Notes: a model not told the origin generated them from the letters alone. Shown: positions 43,344 through 51,838, counted from the stretch's first letter. The stretch is DNA of 64,000 nt from Desulfovibrio sp. JC010 (GCF_010470675.1 NZ_VOIQ01000001.1:124001-188000); one strand, 5' to 3'. Numbers and translations are program-made.

Positions 43344-44360
43344 CTAAAGTTTCTGAGCCGATACCAGCATGATGCCTTTGCTGGAATCACTCCACGTGCG
43401 GCGGAAATTTCCGAACCCGCAATCGCGTAACTCACTTTCCAGTACATCCGGTTCAATAAAGTGAGAGAAGTACCCCGCGAAAGTGGTGATAACTTCCAGC
43501 GAGGCAATGGTCTGGGTAGACATAGGACTTCCGGTCTTGGCGTAATGGTTGGCGCAGAACCAGCCTCCGGACCGGATGGAACGCGCGATCTTTTCCAGCA
43601 GCGGTTTCATATTTCCCTGGCAGGCATAAAGCACGTGCGAGGCAAAGATAAGGTCAAAATCCTTTTGCGGAAGCTCGTCTTCACGCATATCAAGCCCCAC
43701 TGCGCTGATCCGCCCCCCGTAACCTTTTTCGCGGCAACGCTCCTCTGCCAGAGGGACAACATGAGGCAGATCCAGAATCATGCCGTCCATCTTAGGGTTA
43801 CGGGCCAGAAGCGACATGGTGTAATTACCGTGATTGCCGCCCAAATCTCCCATGAGCCGGAAATCCTCAAAACCCGGCAGATTGCTGATGGCATATATTG
43901 TTTCATGCAGTCCGCTGCTTAATGATTCCTGCGCTGTTCCTTCCATGGCTTCAGCCGCCCCCCAATTGCTGTCACTTTCGTCCCGCTTATTGGCCTTACC
44001 TTTAAGCAGATCCCCCATATCCCGGTTCACCGCAGCGCAGAAATCCATGGTCAGCCCCATAGCCAACCCCTGATAAAGCGGCGAACTGCTGACCAGATAT
44101 TCAGTTGAAAGATGAGTATTGGAAAACAGGCCATCCGCACTCTGCACCAGATCGCAGGCCTGCAACAGATCCAGCATGGCTCTGAGCTTGAGTTCATCAA
44201 ATTCAAAATATTCAGCCAGCTCTTTCGCTGTTGCAGGCTTCATCTCAAGAGCGTCAAAAAGCTTGAATTTTACGGCCTCAATTATGGCCTGTGAAGTCAC
44301 GCCGCGAATAATCAGGCCGTGTACCGGTGAAAAATCCTGTTCAGGTATGGGATAGTTCAT
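43344..44360 (-). CDS. SAM-dependent methyltransferase (O-methyltransferase type)
   Basis: Protein of 338 residues with an N-terminal winged-helix dimerisation domain (about 10-90, AVKFKLFDALEMKPATAKELAEYF split) and a Rossmann methyltransferase domain: LMGDLGGNHGNYTMSL (about 168-183, the glycine motif), MILDLPHVV (about 192-200) and DLIFASHVLYACQG. This is the build of hydroxyneurosporene/caffeate-type O-methyltransferases. GGAGG precedes the ATG. A palindromic operator shared with the adjacent marR lies 14 bp upstream. The substrate is unknown. Confidence 0.85.
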   Translation of the reverse strand: MNYPIPEQDFSPVHGLIIRGVTSQAIIEAVKFKLFDALEMKPATAKELAEYFEFDELKLRAMLDLLQACDLVQSADGLFSNTHLSTEYLVSSSPLYQGLAMGLTMDFCAAVNRDMGDLLKGKANKRDESDSNWGAAEAMEGTAQESLSSGLHETIYAISNLPGFEDFRLMGDLGGNHGNYTMSLLARNPKMDGMILDLPHVVPLAEERCREKGYGGRISAVGLDMREDELPQKDFDLIFASHVLYACQGNMKPLLEKIARSIRSGGWFCANHYAKTGSPMSTQTIASLEVITTFAGYFSHFIEPDVLESELRDCGFGNFRRTWSDSSKGIMLVSAQKL

Positions 44361-44373
44361 AAAATCCTCCAGA

Positions 44374-44394
44374 AGTGTTTAGCAACTAAACACT
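44374..44394. promoter_or_regulatory. MarR-type operator 1 (methyltransferase)
   Basis: AGTGTTTAG, spacer CAA, CTAAACACT: perfect 9-bp arms, between the methyltransferase start and the marR stop. The same dyad occurs in front of marR at 44873-44893. Confidence 0.75.
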
Positions 44395-44407
44395 ATCGGT
44401 AAAAAAA

Positions 44408-44866
44408 TTATTTTAGATAGTTATCCATCCATTCATTCATCTTGCTACAGATATCGTCGAACACTTGCAGCTCCTTATCATCCATAGCTTGCAGGTAGGC
44501 TATGAATTCACGGTCATGATCCAGATGAAACTTGTAATGGTTGTCGCTGGCTTTTTTGCCCAGCTCGGTCAACTGTAATACCACCTTTGATCCGTTTTCC
44601 GGGTCCGGTTCTTTAACCATCAGCCCTTTCCTGACCAGCTTGCTGACCAGCTGTGAAGTGGCACCCTTGGTAACCCCGGACTCGCGGGCCAGTTCGGTAA
44701 CTCCGCATCCTCCCAACCGATCCACAGCTGAAAGGGTATGTATTTCCGAAGGGTAAAGCTTGATACCGATACCGAAATCAAAAGCTTTACGCTCGATCAT
44801 GTTGTACTTGACCAGCACACGCCCGCATTCACGCATATGGGGAATTATTTCTTCTATGGTTCTCAC
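44408..44866 (-). CDS. MarR-family transcriptional regulator
   Basis: Winged-helix dimeric regulator of 152 residues. The wHTH region is GVTELARESGVTKGATSQLVSKLVRKGLM (split here by position about 55-83), and the wing follows with DPENGSKVVLQLTELGKK. It has an identical-type dyad at its own start and one before the neighbouring methyltransferase gene, so it likely represses both. The ligand is unknown. Confidence 0.9.
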   Translation of the reverse strand: MRTIEEIIPHMRECGRVLVKYNMIERKAFDFGIGIKLYPSEIHTLSAVDRLGGCGVTELARESGVTKGATSQLVSKLVRKGLMVKEPDPENGSKVVLQLTELGKKASDNHYKFHLDHDREFIAYLQAMDDKELQVFDDICSKMNEWMDNYLK

Positions 44867-44872
44867 AATTTC

Positions 44873-44893
44873 AGTGTTTAGCTGCTAAACAGT
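44873..44893. promoter_or_regulatory. MarR-type operator 2 (marR and divergent gene)
   Basis: AGTGTTTAG, spacer CTG, CTAAACAGT: the same dyad as operator 1 with one mismatch in the arms, ending 7 bp before the marR start. It may also affect the divergent alpha/beta hydrolase gene. Confidence 0.72.
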
Positions 44894-44945
44894 TTTCTGT
44901 CAACCATGAATTTACAAACAATATGACTATTGCTACATATACTCT

Positions 44946-46241
44946 ATGGAAAAAGTATTTAACGGGCCGGGGAAAAAAACCTTATTTTTGTTTTATGTGC
45001 TGCTGCTGTTCATGGCCTGCATGAACACTTCGGCACATGCCGAAGTAACGCAGTTTCCCATTGCCGATCCCTACAAAGCTACCATTTTCGGCACCCCGCC
45101 GGAATTGATGTATAAATTAAAAGAACCGACCAGCCCTGATGAATGCGAAATACTCATTGAAGAACGCAGGATTCCGAACATTTTCTGGTATGATGAAAAA
45201 TTTTATTACTCCACGGCAATGCAGGATGAAGAAGCTCCCCTGCTGTTCATTATTGCCGGGACCGGATCGGAGCATGATTCCGCTAAAATGCGCTTCCTGA
45301 CCCAGCTTTTTTATGAAGCCGGATTCCATGTGGTGGCTCTTTCCTCGCCCACGCATATGAATTTCGTGGTCAGTTTTTCCAAATACGGTGCTCCCGGCTA
45401 TGTCCCCCATGATGTGGAGGACCTGTACCGGGCCATGAAATGGATCAAGGCCGACCTTGAAGAAGATCACTCGATCAGAAATTACAGTATCACCGGATAC
45501 AGTCTGGGGGGTATGCATTCGGCCTTCCTCGCCAAGATGGATGAGGAACGCAAGGATTTCCATTTCCGGCGGGTGCTCATGCTCAATCCCCCGGTCAGCC
45601 TGTACACTTCCGCATTGCGCTTTGATTCATGGCTCAGCCCGGAGAATCTCGGCAACAAAACTCCCCGGCAGGTCATCGACGAACTGATCGAGGCTTTCTC
45701 CGAAATCTACGTTCATTCCAATGTTGTGGACCTTGATGACAACTTCCTTTACGCCCTCTCGCAGCACACCAATTTTTCCAACATGGACATGAAGGCCATC
45801 ATTGCCGCCGCGTTCAGGATGTCTTCATCAAGCATGATTTTCAGTTCCGATGTCTGTCTCAATGCCGGTTACGTCGTCCCGGTAAACAGGCATCTCGGTG
45901 TAGGCGATAATCTTATGCCCTACCACCGCACTGCTGCGGCCATTACCTTTGAAGATTACATGGATGAATACCTGCTGCCCTACCTGCAATTTCTCAAACC
46001 GGGCACCACCAAAGGCGAGCTGGTAAAAAACTGTGACCTGGACAGCATCAGGGAATACCTGAACACATCAGAAAAAATATTCGTGCTCGGCAATGAAGAT
46101 GACATCATTCTGGATAACGCGGACTTGGAGTTCCTGAAAAAAACATTCGGTTACCGGGCCACTTTCTTTCCCCGTGGCGGGCATTGCGGGAACATAATGT
46201 TCGGGCCATATGCCCGTAAAGCGCAGGAGCTGATCAAATGA
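44946..46241 (+). CDS. exported alpha/beta hydrolase paired with MlaA
   Basis: Protein of 431 residues with a signal peptide (hydrophobic 12-26, cleavage near SAHAEV). The alpha/beta hydrolase nucleophile elbow GYSLGGM (Ser 186) and a late FPRGGHCGN (His near 416) are visible, with PLLFIIAGTGSEHDS as the oxyanion strand. It overlaps mlaA by four bases (ATGA), so it probably works in outer-membrane lipid handling as a lipase or esterase. No Shine-Dalgarno sequence is visible and TACATA lies only five bases before the ATG, so a leaderless transcript is possible. Confidence 0.75.
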   Translation: MEKVFNGPGKKTLFLFYVLLLFMACMNTSAHAEVTQFPIADPYKATIFGTPPELMYKLKEPTSPDECEILIEERRIPNIFWYDEKFYYSTAMQDEEAPLLFIIAGTGSEHDSAKMRFLTQLFYEAGFHVVALSSPTHMNFVVSFSKYGAPGYVPHDVEDLYRAMKWIKADLEEDHSIRNYSITGYSLGGMHSAFLAKMDEERKDFHFRRVLMLNPPVSLYTSALRFDSWLSPENLGNKTPRQVIDELIEAFSEIYVHSNVVDLDDNFLYALSQHTNFSNMDMKAIIAAAFRMSSSSMIFSSDVCLNAGYVVPVNRHLGVGDNLMPYHRTAAAITFEDYMDEYLLPYLQFLKPGTTKGELVKNCDLDSIREYLNTSEKIFVLGNEDDIILDNADLEFLKKTFGYRATFFPRGGHCGNIMFGPYARKAQELIK

Positions 46242-47122
46242 TGCGTAGACTTTTCAGCTTCATGCTGCTCCTCCTGCTGCTTCAAGGCTGCGCCACCATC
46301 AGCAGGGAAGACCCCTCGCTTACTTTGAAACCGCAAGGTTTTATAGCTCCGGTCTCCCGCGCTCCGCTTAAGGGGATGACCAAGAGCAAAGAAGCAAACC
46401 TTGATTTCCTTGATGTCTACGATCCGTGGGATTCCATGAACCGCCACATCTATTCTTTCAACGCCCGCTTTGACCGCTCCATTTACCTTCCGGCGGTGGA
46501 TGTTTACACCACGGTGCTGCCCTCTCCCGTACGCAAGAGCGTGACCAACGCGGTCAACAACCTCAATGAGGTAAAATCCTTTACCAACGGCATCCTCCAG
46601 TTCAGCGGAGACAAAACAGCGCGGGCCTTTACCCGCTTTGTGATCAACTCCTCCATCGGGCTGCTGGGCATATTCGATGTTGCTTCCATGTGGGATTTAA
46701 AAAGCATGGAAACAGGTTTCGCCGACACACTCGGAGTCTGGGGAGTACCGCCCGGACCATACGTGGTCCTGCCCTTGATGGGACCGTCCAGCGTGCGTGA
46801 TACAGGCGGCTCTCTGGGAGATTTCGCCCTGCTCTGGTACGAAATGAACTGGGTTTACGACCTTGCCGGAGTCACGGACGGACGCACGGCCATCGGAATC
46901 GGTGAATCCACCGTTCGCGGCTTGAACCTGCGCGCCAATGTGCCCTTTCGCTACTACCAGACCGGATCGCCCTTTGAGTACGATATGGTCCGCTTTCTTT
47001 ACAGCAAAAAGCGCGAGCTTGATATGCAACGCGAAGAACTGGGAACCACCCCGCCGGGCAAGCCGTACATGAAAAAGAAATTTGATACGCCCCGTAAAAA
47101 CCGGGAGCCTGAGAAGAATTAA
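46238..47122 (+). CDS. mlaA: MlaA (VacJ) outer-membrane lipoprotein
   Basis: Removes phospholipids from the outer leaflet in the Mla lipid-asymmetry pathway. The 294-residue protein has a lipobox LLQGC (Cys 18), then the family core: DPWDSMNRHIYSFN (about 67-80), FTNGILQFSGDKTARAFTRFVINSS (about 112-136) and GLLGIFDVAS with FADTLGVWGVPPGPYVVLPLMGPS. It has an N-terminal extension of about 45 residues after the lipobox and a Lys-rich tail. No mlaBCDEF genes are in the window. Confidence 0.94.
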   Translation: MMRRLFSFMLLLLLLQGCATISREDPSLTLKPQGFIAPVSRAPLKGMTKSKEANLDFLDVYDPWDSMNRHIYSFNARFDRSIYLPAVDVYTTVLPSPVRKSVTNAVNNLNEVKSFTNGILQFSGDKTARAFTRFVINSSIGLLGIFDVASMWDLKSMETGFADTLGVWGVPPGPYVVLPLMGPSSVRDTGGSLGDFALLWYEMNWVYDLAGVTDGRTAIGIGESTVRGLNLRANVPFRYYQTGSPFEYDMVRFLYSKKRELDMQREELGTTPPGKPYMKKKFDTPRKNREPEKN

Positions 47123-47128
47123 TTTAAA

Positions 47129-47213
47129 GGCCTCCGGCGGCCCTTCGGGGACCAAAGAACCCTTTTGAAAAAGGGTTCTCTGGACTCTCCTAAAACTTTT
47201 AGTAGGGCTTCGC
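47129..47213. repeat. palindromic intergenic repeat, copy F1
   Basis: Core arms AGAACCCTTTT (47156-47166) and AAAAGGGTTCT (47169-47179). GCCTCCGGCGG precedes and GGACTCTCCTAAAACTTTTAGTAGGGCTTCGCC follows. Subfamily 2, same orientation as copy D. Confidence 0.85.
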
Positions 47214-47257
47214 CGATTAGAACGAAAAATTGTTGCTCACGATAAAATCAAACAACT

Positions 47258-47330
47258 AAAACGTTTTGGGAATCTTAAACCCTTTTGGAAAAGGGTTTGA
47301 GGCCCCCGGCAGGGCCGCCGGAGGCATATC
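47258..47330. repeat. palindromic intergenic repeat, copy F2
   Basis: Core arms AAACCCTTTT (47277-47286) and AAAAGGGTTT (47289-47298), preceded by AAAACGTTTTGGGAATC and followed by GGGCCGCCGGAGGC. Subfamily 1, inverted relative to F1 and only 78 bp from it, so the pair forms a larger inverted structure. Confidence 0.82.
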
Positions 47331-47331
47331 T

Positions 47332-48168
47332 TTAATGACTATCAATCTTGGGCCTTTTGCGCTCATTGGGAACTTCAAAAACCAGTGTAGCGGTCTTCTT
47401 TTCCTGCAGAAAATCAGGGCTGTCCTTGATGGGCTTCTTCTTGGTAAAGAAACGCACGAACCAGCGTCCGCTTACGTCGATGGGCAGCTTGATCTTTCCA
47501 TCATAAATTTTCTCGCGTTGGATATACATATCTTCGGCCTGAGTGGAGAACCCCATGTAGGTGGCGTCCCAGTAGCCGTCCCCCTTGTATGGTTTGCCGT
47601 CCATGTAGACCTGCATTTCAAGCACATCTCCTTTCTTGAGCATGGATACATCCCTGGCCGGAACCAGCTCCATGGGCATACCTACTATTGCCGGGAAAAC
47701 GGCAGAAGGATTTTCGCAGACCACGTAAGTCTTGGTCCACTGGCTGCTGCGCAGGCTGGATACAATCTTTGAAGCCCGGTCCGCAACGCTGCTCATGGGT
47801 TTGATGGAATGACGCTTGCGGTCTTTCTTGTCCATCCAGGTAGTGAAATGACCGGGATTGGTGGCTGCGGTAAGAACATATGTTCCGGGCATATCATAAT
47901 TGATTACATAGGAATGCAGCGATTTCTCATCGCGGAGTTTCACATCGTAGCTGTTGGAATCGGGTTTGATGACAGTCACGTGGTTGAGCTTCTTCATACG
48001 TACAGCATCATCCACCGGAATATGATGCCCGTAGCAGAAAAAGAGCGGGGAATTCTTACCTTCGGAAACATGATAACGCCCGGCCTGAATATACAGGGAG
48101 TGGGCCGACGCCACCGCAGGCAAGAATACGGCCAAAGCCATAAAGAGAGAGAACATTTTTTTAAGCAT
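47332..48168 (-). CDS. DUF4198 periplasmic protein
   Basis: Protein of 278 residues with a signal peptide cleaved near ASAHS, which exposes an N-terminal His, as is usual in this family. The DUF4198 pattern is visible: HSLYIQAGRY, FFCYGHHIPVDD, then a beta-rich domain ending with DVSGRWFVRFFT. Such proteins are linked to periplasmic metal (nickel, cobalt, iron) handling. A Fur-like sequence lies upstream at 48220-48238. The gene stands alone. Confidence 0.8.
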   Translation of the reverse strand: MLKKMFSLFMALAVFLPAVASAHSLYIQAGRYHVSEGKNSPLFFCYGHHIPVDDAVRMKKLNHVTVIKPDSNSYDVKLRDEKSLHSYVINYDMPGTYVLTAATNPGHFTTWMDKKDRKRHSIKPMSSVADRASKIVSSLRSSQWTKTYVVCENPSAVFPAIVGMPMELVPARDVSMLKKGDVLEMQVYMDGKPYKGDGYWDATYMGFSTQAEDMYIQREKIYDGKIKLPIDVSGRWFVRFFTKKKPIKDSPDFLQEKKTATLVFEVPNERKRPKIDSH

Positions 48169-48219
48169 CTGGTGATCCTTTTATGTCGTTACAATTAGTT
48201 GAGGGTTACGAGAGGTAAC

Positions 48220-48238
48220 GAAATTCGTTTTCATTTTC
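48220..48238 (-). promoter_or_regulatory. weak Fur-like box upstream of DUF4198 gene
   Basis: Reverse strand GAAAATGAAAACGAATTTC agrees with the Fur consensus at about 11 of 19 positions, 52 bp before the start. Suggestive only. Confidence 0.35.
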
Positions 48239-48281
48239 AAGCAATTCCGATTTATTTATATTTTGGCAATAAAACTTCAAC

Positions 48282-49259
48282 TTACTCCATTCTGCTGAAA
48301 CGAGTGCGGTATTCGCGAGGACTCAGCCCGGTCATGCTCTTAAATAAACGCCGAAACGACGAGGGGTTGTCGTAGCCTACACGGGCTGTAATTTCTTCCA
48401 CGCCTTTGGAACTTACTTCCAGCAGATGACGGGCAGCCTCAATGCGTAATTGCTGAAGATAATTATTGGGAGTCATGCCCGTGGCTTTCTTGAAACGGCG
48501 CAGGAATGTGCGTTCACCAAGGCCCGCCTTTTCAGCAAATATCCGTGTGGATGCCGGAAGATGGTAATTTTCCTGCATCCATTCCTGCACCCGGCCAATC
48601 TCTTTATCTGTAAAACTGCTCTCTTCGGTCTTATTGTCGAACATGAAATAAGGAGTCTGCACATCACGGGTGGAATCCATGACCAATATTTTTGCACAAT
48701 CAGCAGCCACTTCACGCCCCATAAACCGGGCCACAATATGCAAAGCCAAATCCTGCCAGGCCATAGCCCCCCCGGCACAGATATAACCTCCGCCGTCAAT
48801 GAGCATGCGCCGGGGCTGCAAATCCACCTCCGCAAAACGGGCGGAAAAATCCGGGGCCAGCTTCCAATGGGTGGTGGCCGGCTTACCGTCCAGCAGACCG
48901 GCCCGGGCCACAAGAAATGATCCGGCACAGGCTGAAGCAAGAATGGTCCCCTGCCCTTCCAGTTCCGCAATGCGTGCGATGAACGGCTCATTCTCCAGCA
49001 ATACATCTATGGGGCCGAAAACCGGAGGAATGACCAGAATGTCTGGCCGGATATCCATAATACTCCCGCACACCTGCAAGGGAATCCCCACATATCCGCT
49101 GATATTTTTCCCGTCCGGGCTGACAATCTTCAGCCCGGCAAACAAATCCTTAGCAGAGGATTCCGAGGTGAGGGTATTGGCAATGCTAAAAATCTCCAGC
49201 ACCCCGGAGACAGCACTGACCAGACAATCATCATAGGCTAAGACTGCAACGTTTTTCAT
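48282..49259 (-). CDS. GlxA-type regulator (DJ-1/PfpI-like plus AraC domain)
   Basis: Protein of 325 residues. The N-terminal class I amidotransferase-like domain (1-200) has the elbow ASACAGSFLVA (Cys 111) and GGYICAGGAMA. The C-terminal AraC domain has two helix-turn-helix motifs: STRIFAEKAGLGERTFLRRF (about 233-252) and GVEEITARVGYDNPSSFRRLF (about 283-303). GlxA proteins regulate nitrogen, quaternary amine or stress genes. It is divergent to the isochorismatase-fold gene, a likely target. Confidence 0.92.
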   Translation of the reverse strand: MKNVAVLAYDDCLVSAVSGVLEIFSIANTLTSESSAKDLFAGLKIVSPDGKNISGYVGIPLQVCGSIMDIRPDILVIPPVFGPIDVLLENEPFIARIAELEGQGTILASACAGSFLVARAGLLDGKPATTHWKLAPDFSARFAEVDLQPRRMLIDGGGYICAGGAMAWQDLALHIVARFMGREVAADCAKILVMDSTRDVQTPYFMFDNKTEESSFTDKEIGRVQEWMQENYHLPASTRIFAEKAGLGERTFLRRFKKATGMTPNNYLQQLRIEAARHLLEVSSKGVEEITARVGYDNPSSFRRLFKSMTGLSPREYRTRFSRME

Positions 49260-49372
49260 CTGCGCATTGTCATTTACAGCACGCTTATTGTCAATATCGC
49301 CACTTAAAAATCAGTCTGATTCTGCCAGAATGAGCTCAACTTAAACACAAAACCTCAACAAGGAGCATAAAA

Positions 49373-49918
49373 ATGGGCAAGAGAGCATTGATCATCATCG
49401 ACATCCAGAACGACTATTTCCCCGGTGGTAAATTCACCCTTGAGAACAGCGAGCAGGCCGGGGCAAAGGCCGCACAGGTCCTTGAGTTTTTCAGGAAAAC
49501 CGGACAGCCGGTAATCCATATCCAACACATTTCCGTACGGGAAGGCTCTTTCTTTTTCCTGCCGAAAACCGCAGGGGTTAAAATCCATGACTGCGTAGAG
49601 CCGCTTGAAACTGAAACCGTGATCCTTAAAAACTTCCCCAACAGCTTCCGGGAAACCTCACTTCAGGGCGAACTGCAAAAACTGGACGTGGATGAACTGG
49701 TCATCTGCGGCATGATGAGCAACATGTGCGTGGACGCCACCACCCGCGCTGCTGCAGATATGGGATACAAATGCACAGTAGTGCATGATGCATGCTGCGG
49801 TGCAGCCCTTGAGTTCGACGGGGTTAAAGCCGGGTCCGCAGAAGTCCATGCCGGATTTATGGCTTCGCTGGGGATGTTTTATGCGCAGATGATCAGCGCG
49901 GAAGATCTGCTCGGCTAA
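49373..49918 (+). CDS. isochorismatase-family cysteine hydrolase
   Basis: Protein of 181 residues with the cysteine-hydrolase triad Asp 10 (IIIDIQNDYF), Lys 86 (VILKNFPNSF) and Cys 119 (MMSNMCVDATTR). The family includes nicotinamidase, isochorismatase and N-carbamoyl hydrolases. The zinc-binding D-x-H of nicotinamidase is not evident, so the substrate stays open. AAGGAGCATAAAA precedes the ATG. The last four bases overlap the convergent exporter gene. Confidence 0.88.
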   Translation: MGKRALIIIDIQNDYFPGGKFTLENSEQAGAKAAQVLEFFRKTGQPVIHIQHISVREGSFFFLPKTAGVKIHDCVEPLETETVILKNFPNSFRETSLQGELQKLDVDELVICGMMSNMCVDATTRAAADMGYKCTVVHDACCGAALEFDGVKAGSAEVHAGFMASLGMFYAQMISAEDLLG

Positions 49919-50847
49919 CGCACATTCTGAACCCGGATGTAAAGCACCAGCCCGAGCATGGTCAGCCCAATGCCGGACCAGCCCAGCATGCCGGGCAACG
50001 CTCCGTGCAAAAGGACCACCTCTCCGGCCAAAGAAAAAAGCACTTCCATGGATTGGGTGCAATCTGCCGCGGCCAGTTCTGCCGCGCTCCGGGCCTTGTG
50101 CCGGGCGTAAAGAAACAGGCTGGTCGCGGCAATGCCTGAAAACACAGCCACCAACGCGGTATTGAGAATTTGACCGGACTGCGGAAGCGGAGGTTGGGTA
50201 AAGAGGATCAGCCCGACCCACAGCGGCAGGGAACCGAGGGTCAGCAGCAGCACGCGACAGAAGGGATCATCCATGGCCGGATCATCCAGAGCGGGGATGC
50301 GTCCGCTGCCGCCGTTACGGGCTTCCCAGACCAACTGATTGCCGAAAGGATAGGCAAAGGCGGCGGCAAAGACCGGGACAGCCCCCAGAAGCACCGCGTT
50401 CCACGAACTGTCTTCCACGCTCTCCAGATTTACCAGCAGCACCCCGGCAAAGATGATTAAAGTCAGCAATATGGCCCGCAAAGGCACTTTTTTGCCGAAT
50501 CCCAGCAGCACCAGCGGAGTGGCCAGAATGGTTGTCTGCCATGTGGCGGCCACCACCCAGCCGGGGGTATAGGATGCGCTGAAGGTGATCAGGGCATAGA
50601 AAACCCCGAACCCGACACCGCCCGCAAGAGTCCAGAATTTCAAGTGCTTCAGGTAAAGCCTGAATGAACCTGCCAGCAGATTGCGGCGAAAAATCCCCAG
50701 CCCGGCAAAAAGAAAAATCAGCATCCAGAAATAGCGCAGACTGGCCGACCATACCCAATGCCCGCCCTCTAAACTCATGGCCCGGTTGAGCACAAAAGTG
50801 GAACTGAAAAACAAAGCGGCCAGAACGCCGGTCAGGATGATCTTCAT
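49915..50847 (-). CDS. DMT-superfamily transporter (multidrug-type, EamA-like)
   Basis: Integral membrane protein of 310 residues with about ten hydrophobic helices in two related halves, as in EamA-type exporters. The start MKIILTGVLAALFFSSTFVLNRAM is typical, and the second half carries FSGIAATSLFLYARHKARS. The central loop (about 190-215) is longer and more acidic than usual. ATG at 50847 with GGAGAG upstream. The substrate is unknown. The glycosyltransferase gene ends up to 18 bp upstream on the same strand. Confidence 0.82.
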   Translation of the reverse strand: MKIILTGVLAALFFSSTFVLNRAMSLEGGHWVWSASLRYFWMLIFLFAGLGIFRRNLLAGSFRLYLKHLKFWTLAGGVGFGVFYALITFSASYTPGWVVAATWQTTILATPLVLLGFGKKVPLRAILLTLIIFAGVLLVNLESVEDSSWNAVLLGAVPVFAAAFAYPFGNQLVWEARNGGSGRIPALDDPAMDDPFCRVLLLTLGSLPLWVGLILFTQPPLPQSGQILNTALVAVFSGIAATSLFLYARHKARSAAELAAADCTQSMEVLFSLAGEVVLLHGALPGMLGWSGIGLTMLGLVLYIRVQNVR

Positions 50848-50864
50848 CAAACTCTCCAATCTCT

Positions 50865-51692
50865 TTATTTACATCCCGCCGCTCTGATCACATCAGACAA
50901 TTTGAGAAGTTCATCGGCAGTGGGAATATAGCCGCGCTGGAATGAAGGAGCATGTACGCGCCTGCGGAAATAATCCTGCGCCCACTGGACTACCGCCGGA
51001 TTAAAAAATCCGGGATTATTCAAAACAATGTACGCCTTGCCCGCGCCATCCTCTTTTTCCGCCTGATGGGAAAAATTGGATTCATGGATATGGTGGATAT
51101 ATAGAGGCTGGGCAATATGTTTAAATTTTCCCCCGGCCATCAAACATTGCACCCAGTAGTCCCAATCTTCGTAAGTCGTATTTTCCCGGTAACGGACCCC
51201 GGTATCCCATAATTCCCTGCGATACAGCGCACAGGGGGCAACGGTATTCTGGGTCCGCAGCTGGACCGGATTAAAATCAGGCAGAAAACGGTTGAATGAT
51301 TTATCCGGGGTGGTTTCAAGATAATCTGAATAAGACACTGAAAACTTGGGATTCGATTCCAGAACATCAACATGTGTTTCCAGAAACTCCGGCAGCAATT
51401 CATCATCGGGATCAAGGCTGAGCAGATATTTACCGGCCGCTTTTGCCAGCCCCGTGTTACGAACCGGGCCGGGCCTGCCGGTTCTGGGCGGGGTCAGAAT
51501 TTCAAAACTTCGGCACGCAAGTTTAGCTGCCCATTTCCGGGCCTGTTCAAGGGAATCATCACTGCTGCCGTCATCCACAAAAATTATTTCCACGTCTTTC
51601 AGCGACATGGTCTGACCTGCAAGAGAGCCGTAAAAACGGTCGGCAAATCGTCCGTAATTGTAATTGGGTATGATGATGGAAATCAGGGCCAT
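50865..51692 (-). CDS. family 2 glycosyltransferase
   Basis: GT-A fold transferase of 275 residues. ISIIIPNYNYGRF (about 4-16), EIIFVDDGSSDDS (about 36-48) and LLSLDPDDELLPEF (about 88-101, the D-x-D-like metal motif) are clear, with ENTTYEDWDYW (about 166-176) as the acceptor-side ED-W motif. The start at 51692 is favoured because the family signature begins there; the frame is open further upstream without a ribosome site. A role in surface polysaccharide or protein glycosylation is likely. Confidence 0.88.
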   Translation of the reverse strand: MALISIIIPNYNYGRFADRFYGSLAGQTMSLKDVEIIFVDDGSSDDSLEQARKWAAKLACRSFEILTPPRTGRPGPVRNTGLAKAAGKYLLSLDPDDELLPEFLETHVDVLESNPKFSVSYSDYLETTPDKSFNRFLPDFNPVQLRTQNTVAPCALYRRELWDTGVRYRENTTYEDWDYWVQCLMAGGKFKHIAQPLYIHHIHESNFSHQAEKEDGAGKAYIVLNNPGFFNPAVVQWAQDYFRRRVHAPSFQRGYIPTADELLKLSDVIRAAGCK

Positions 51693-51838
51693 GAGATGAG
51701 AAGTACACCACACAGCCATAACAACGCAAGCAGTCCGGCACAAGCATAGACAAATCAAGCATATTTAATTGCTAAGAATAGCACATTCATATAAAGACAC
51801 AAATAACAGAAGCAACATATTAACCCCCTACTTATAAA

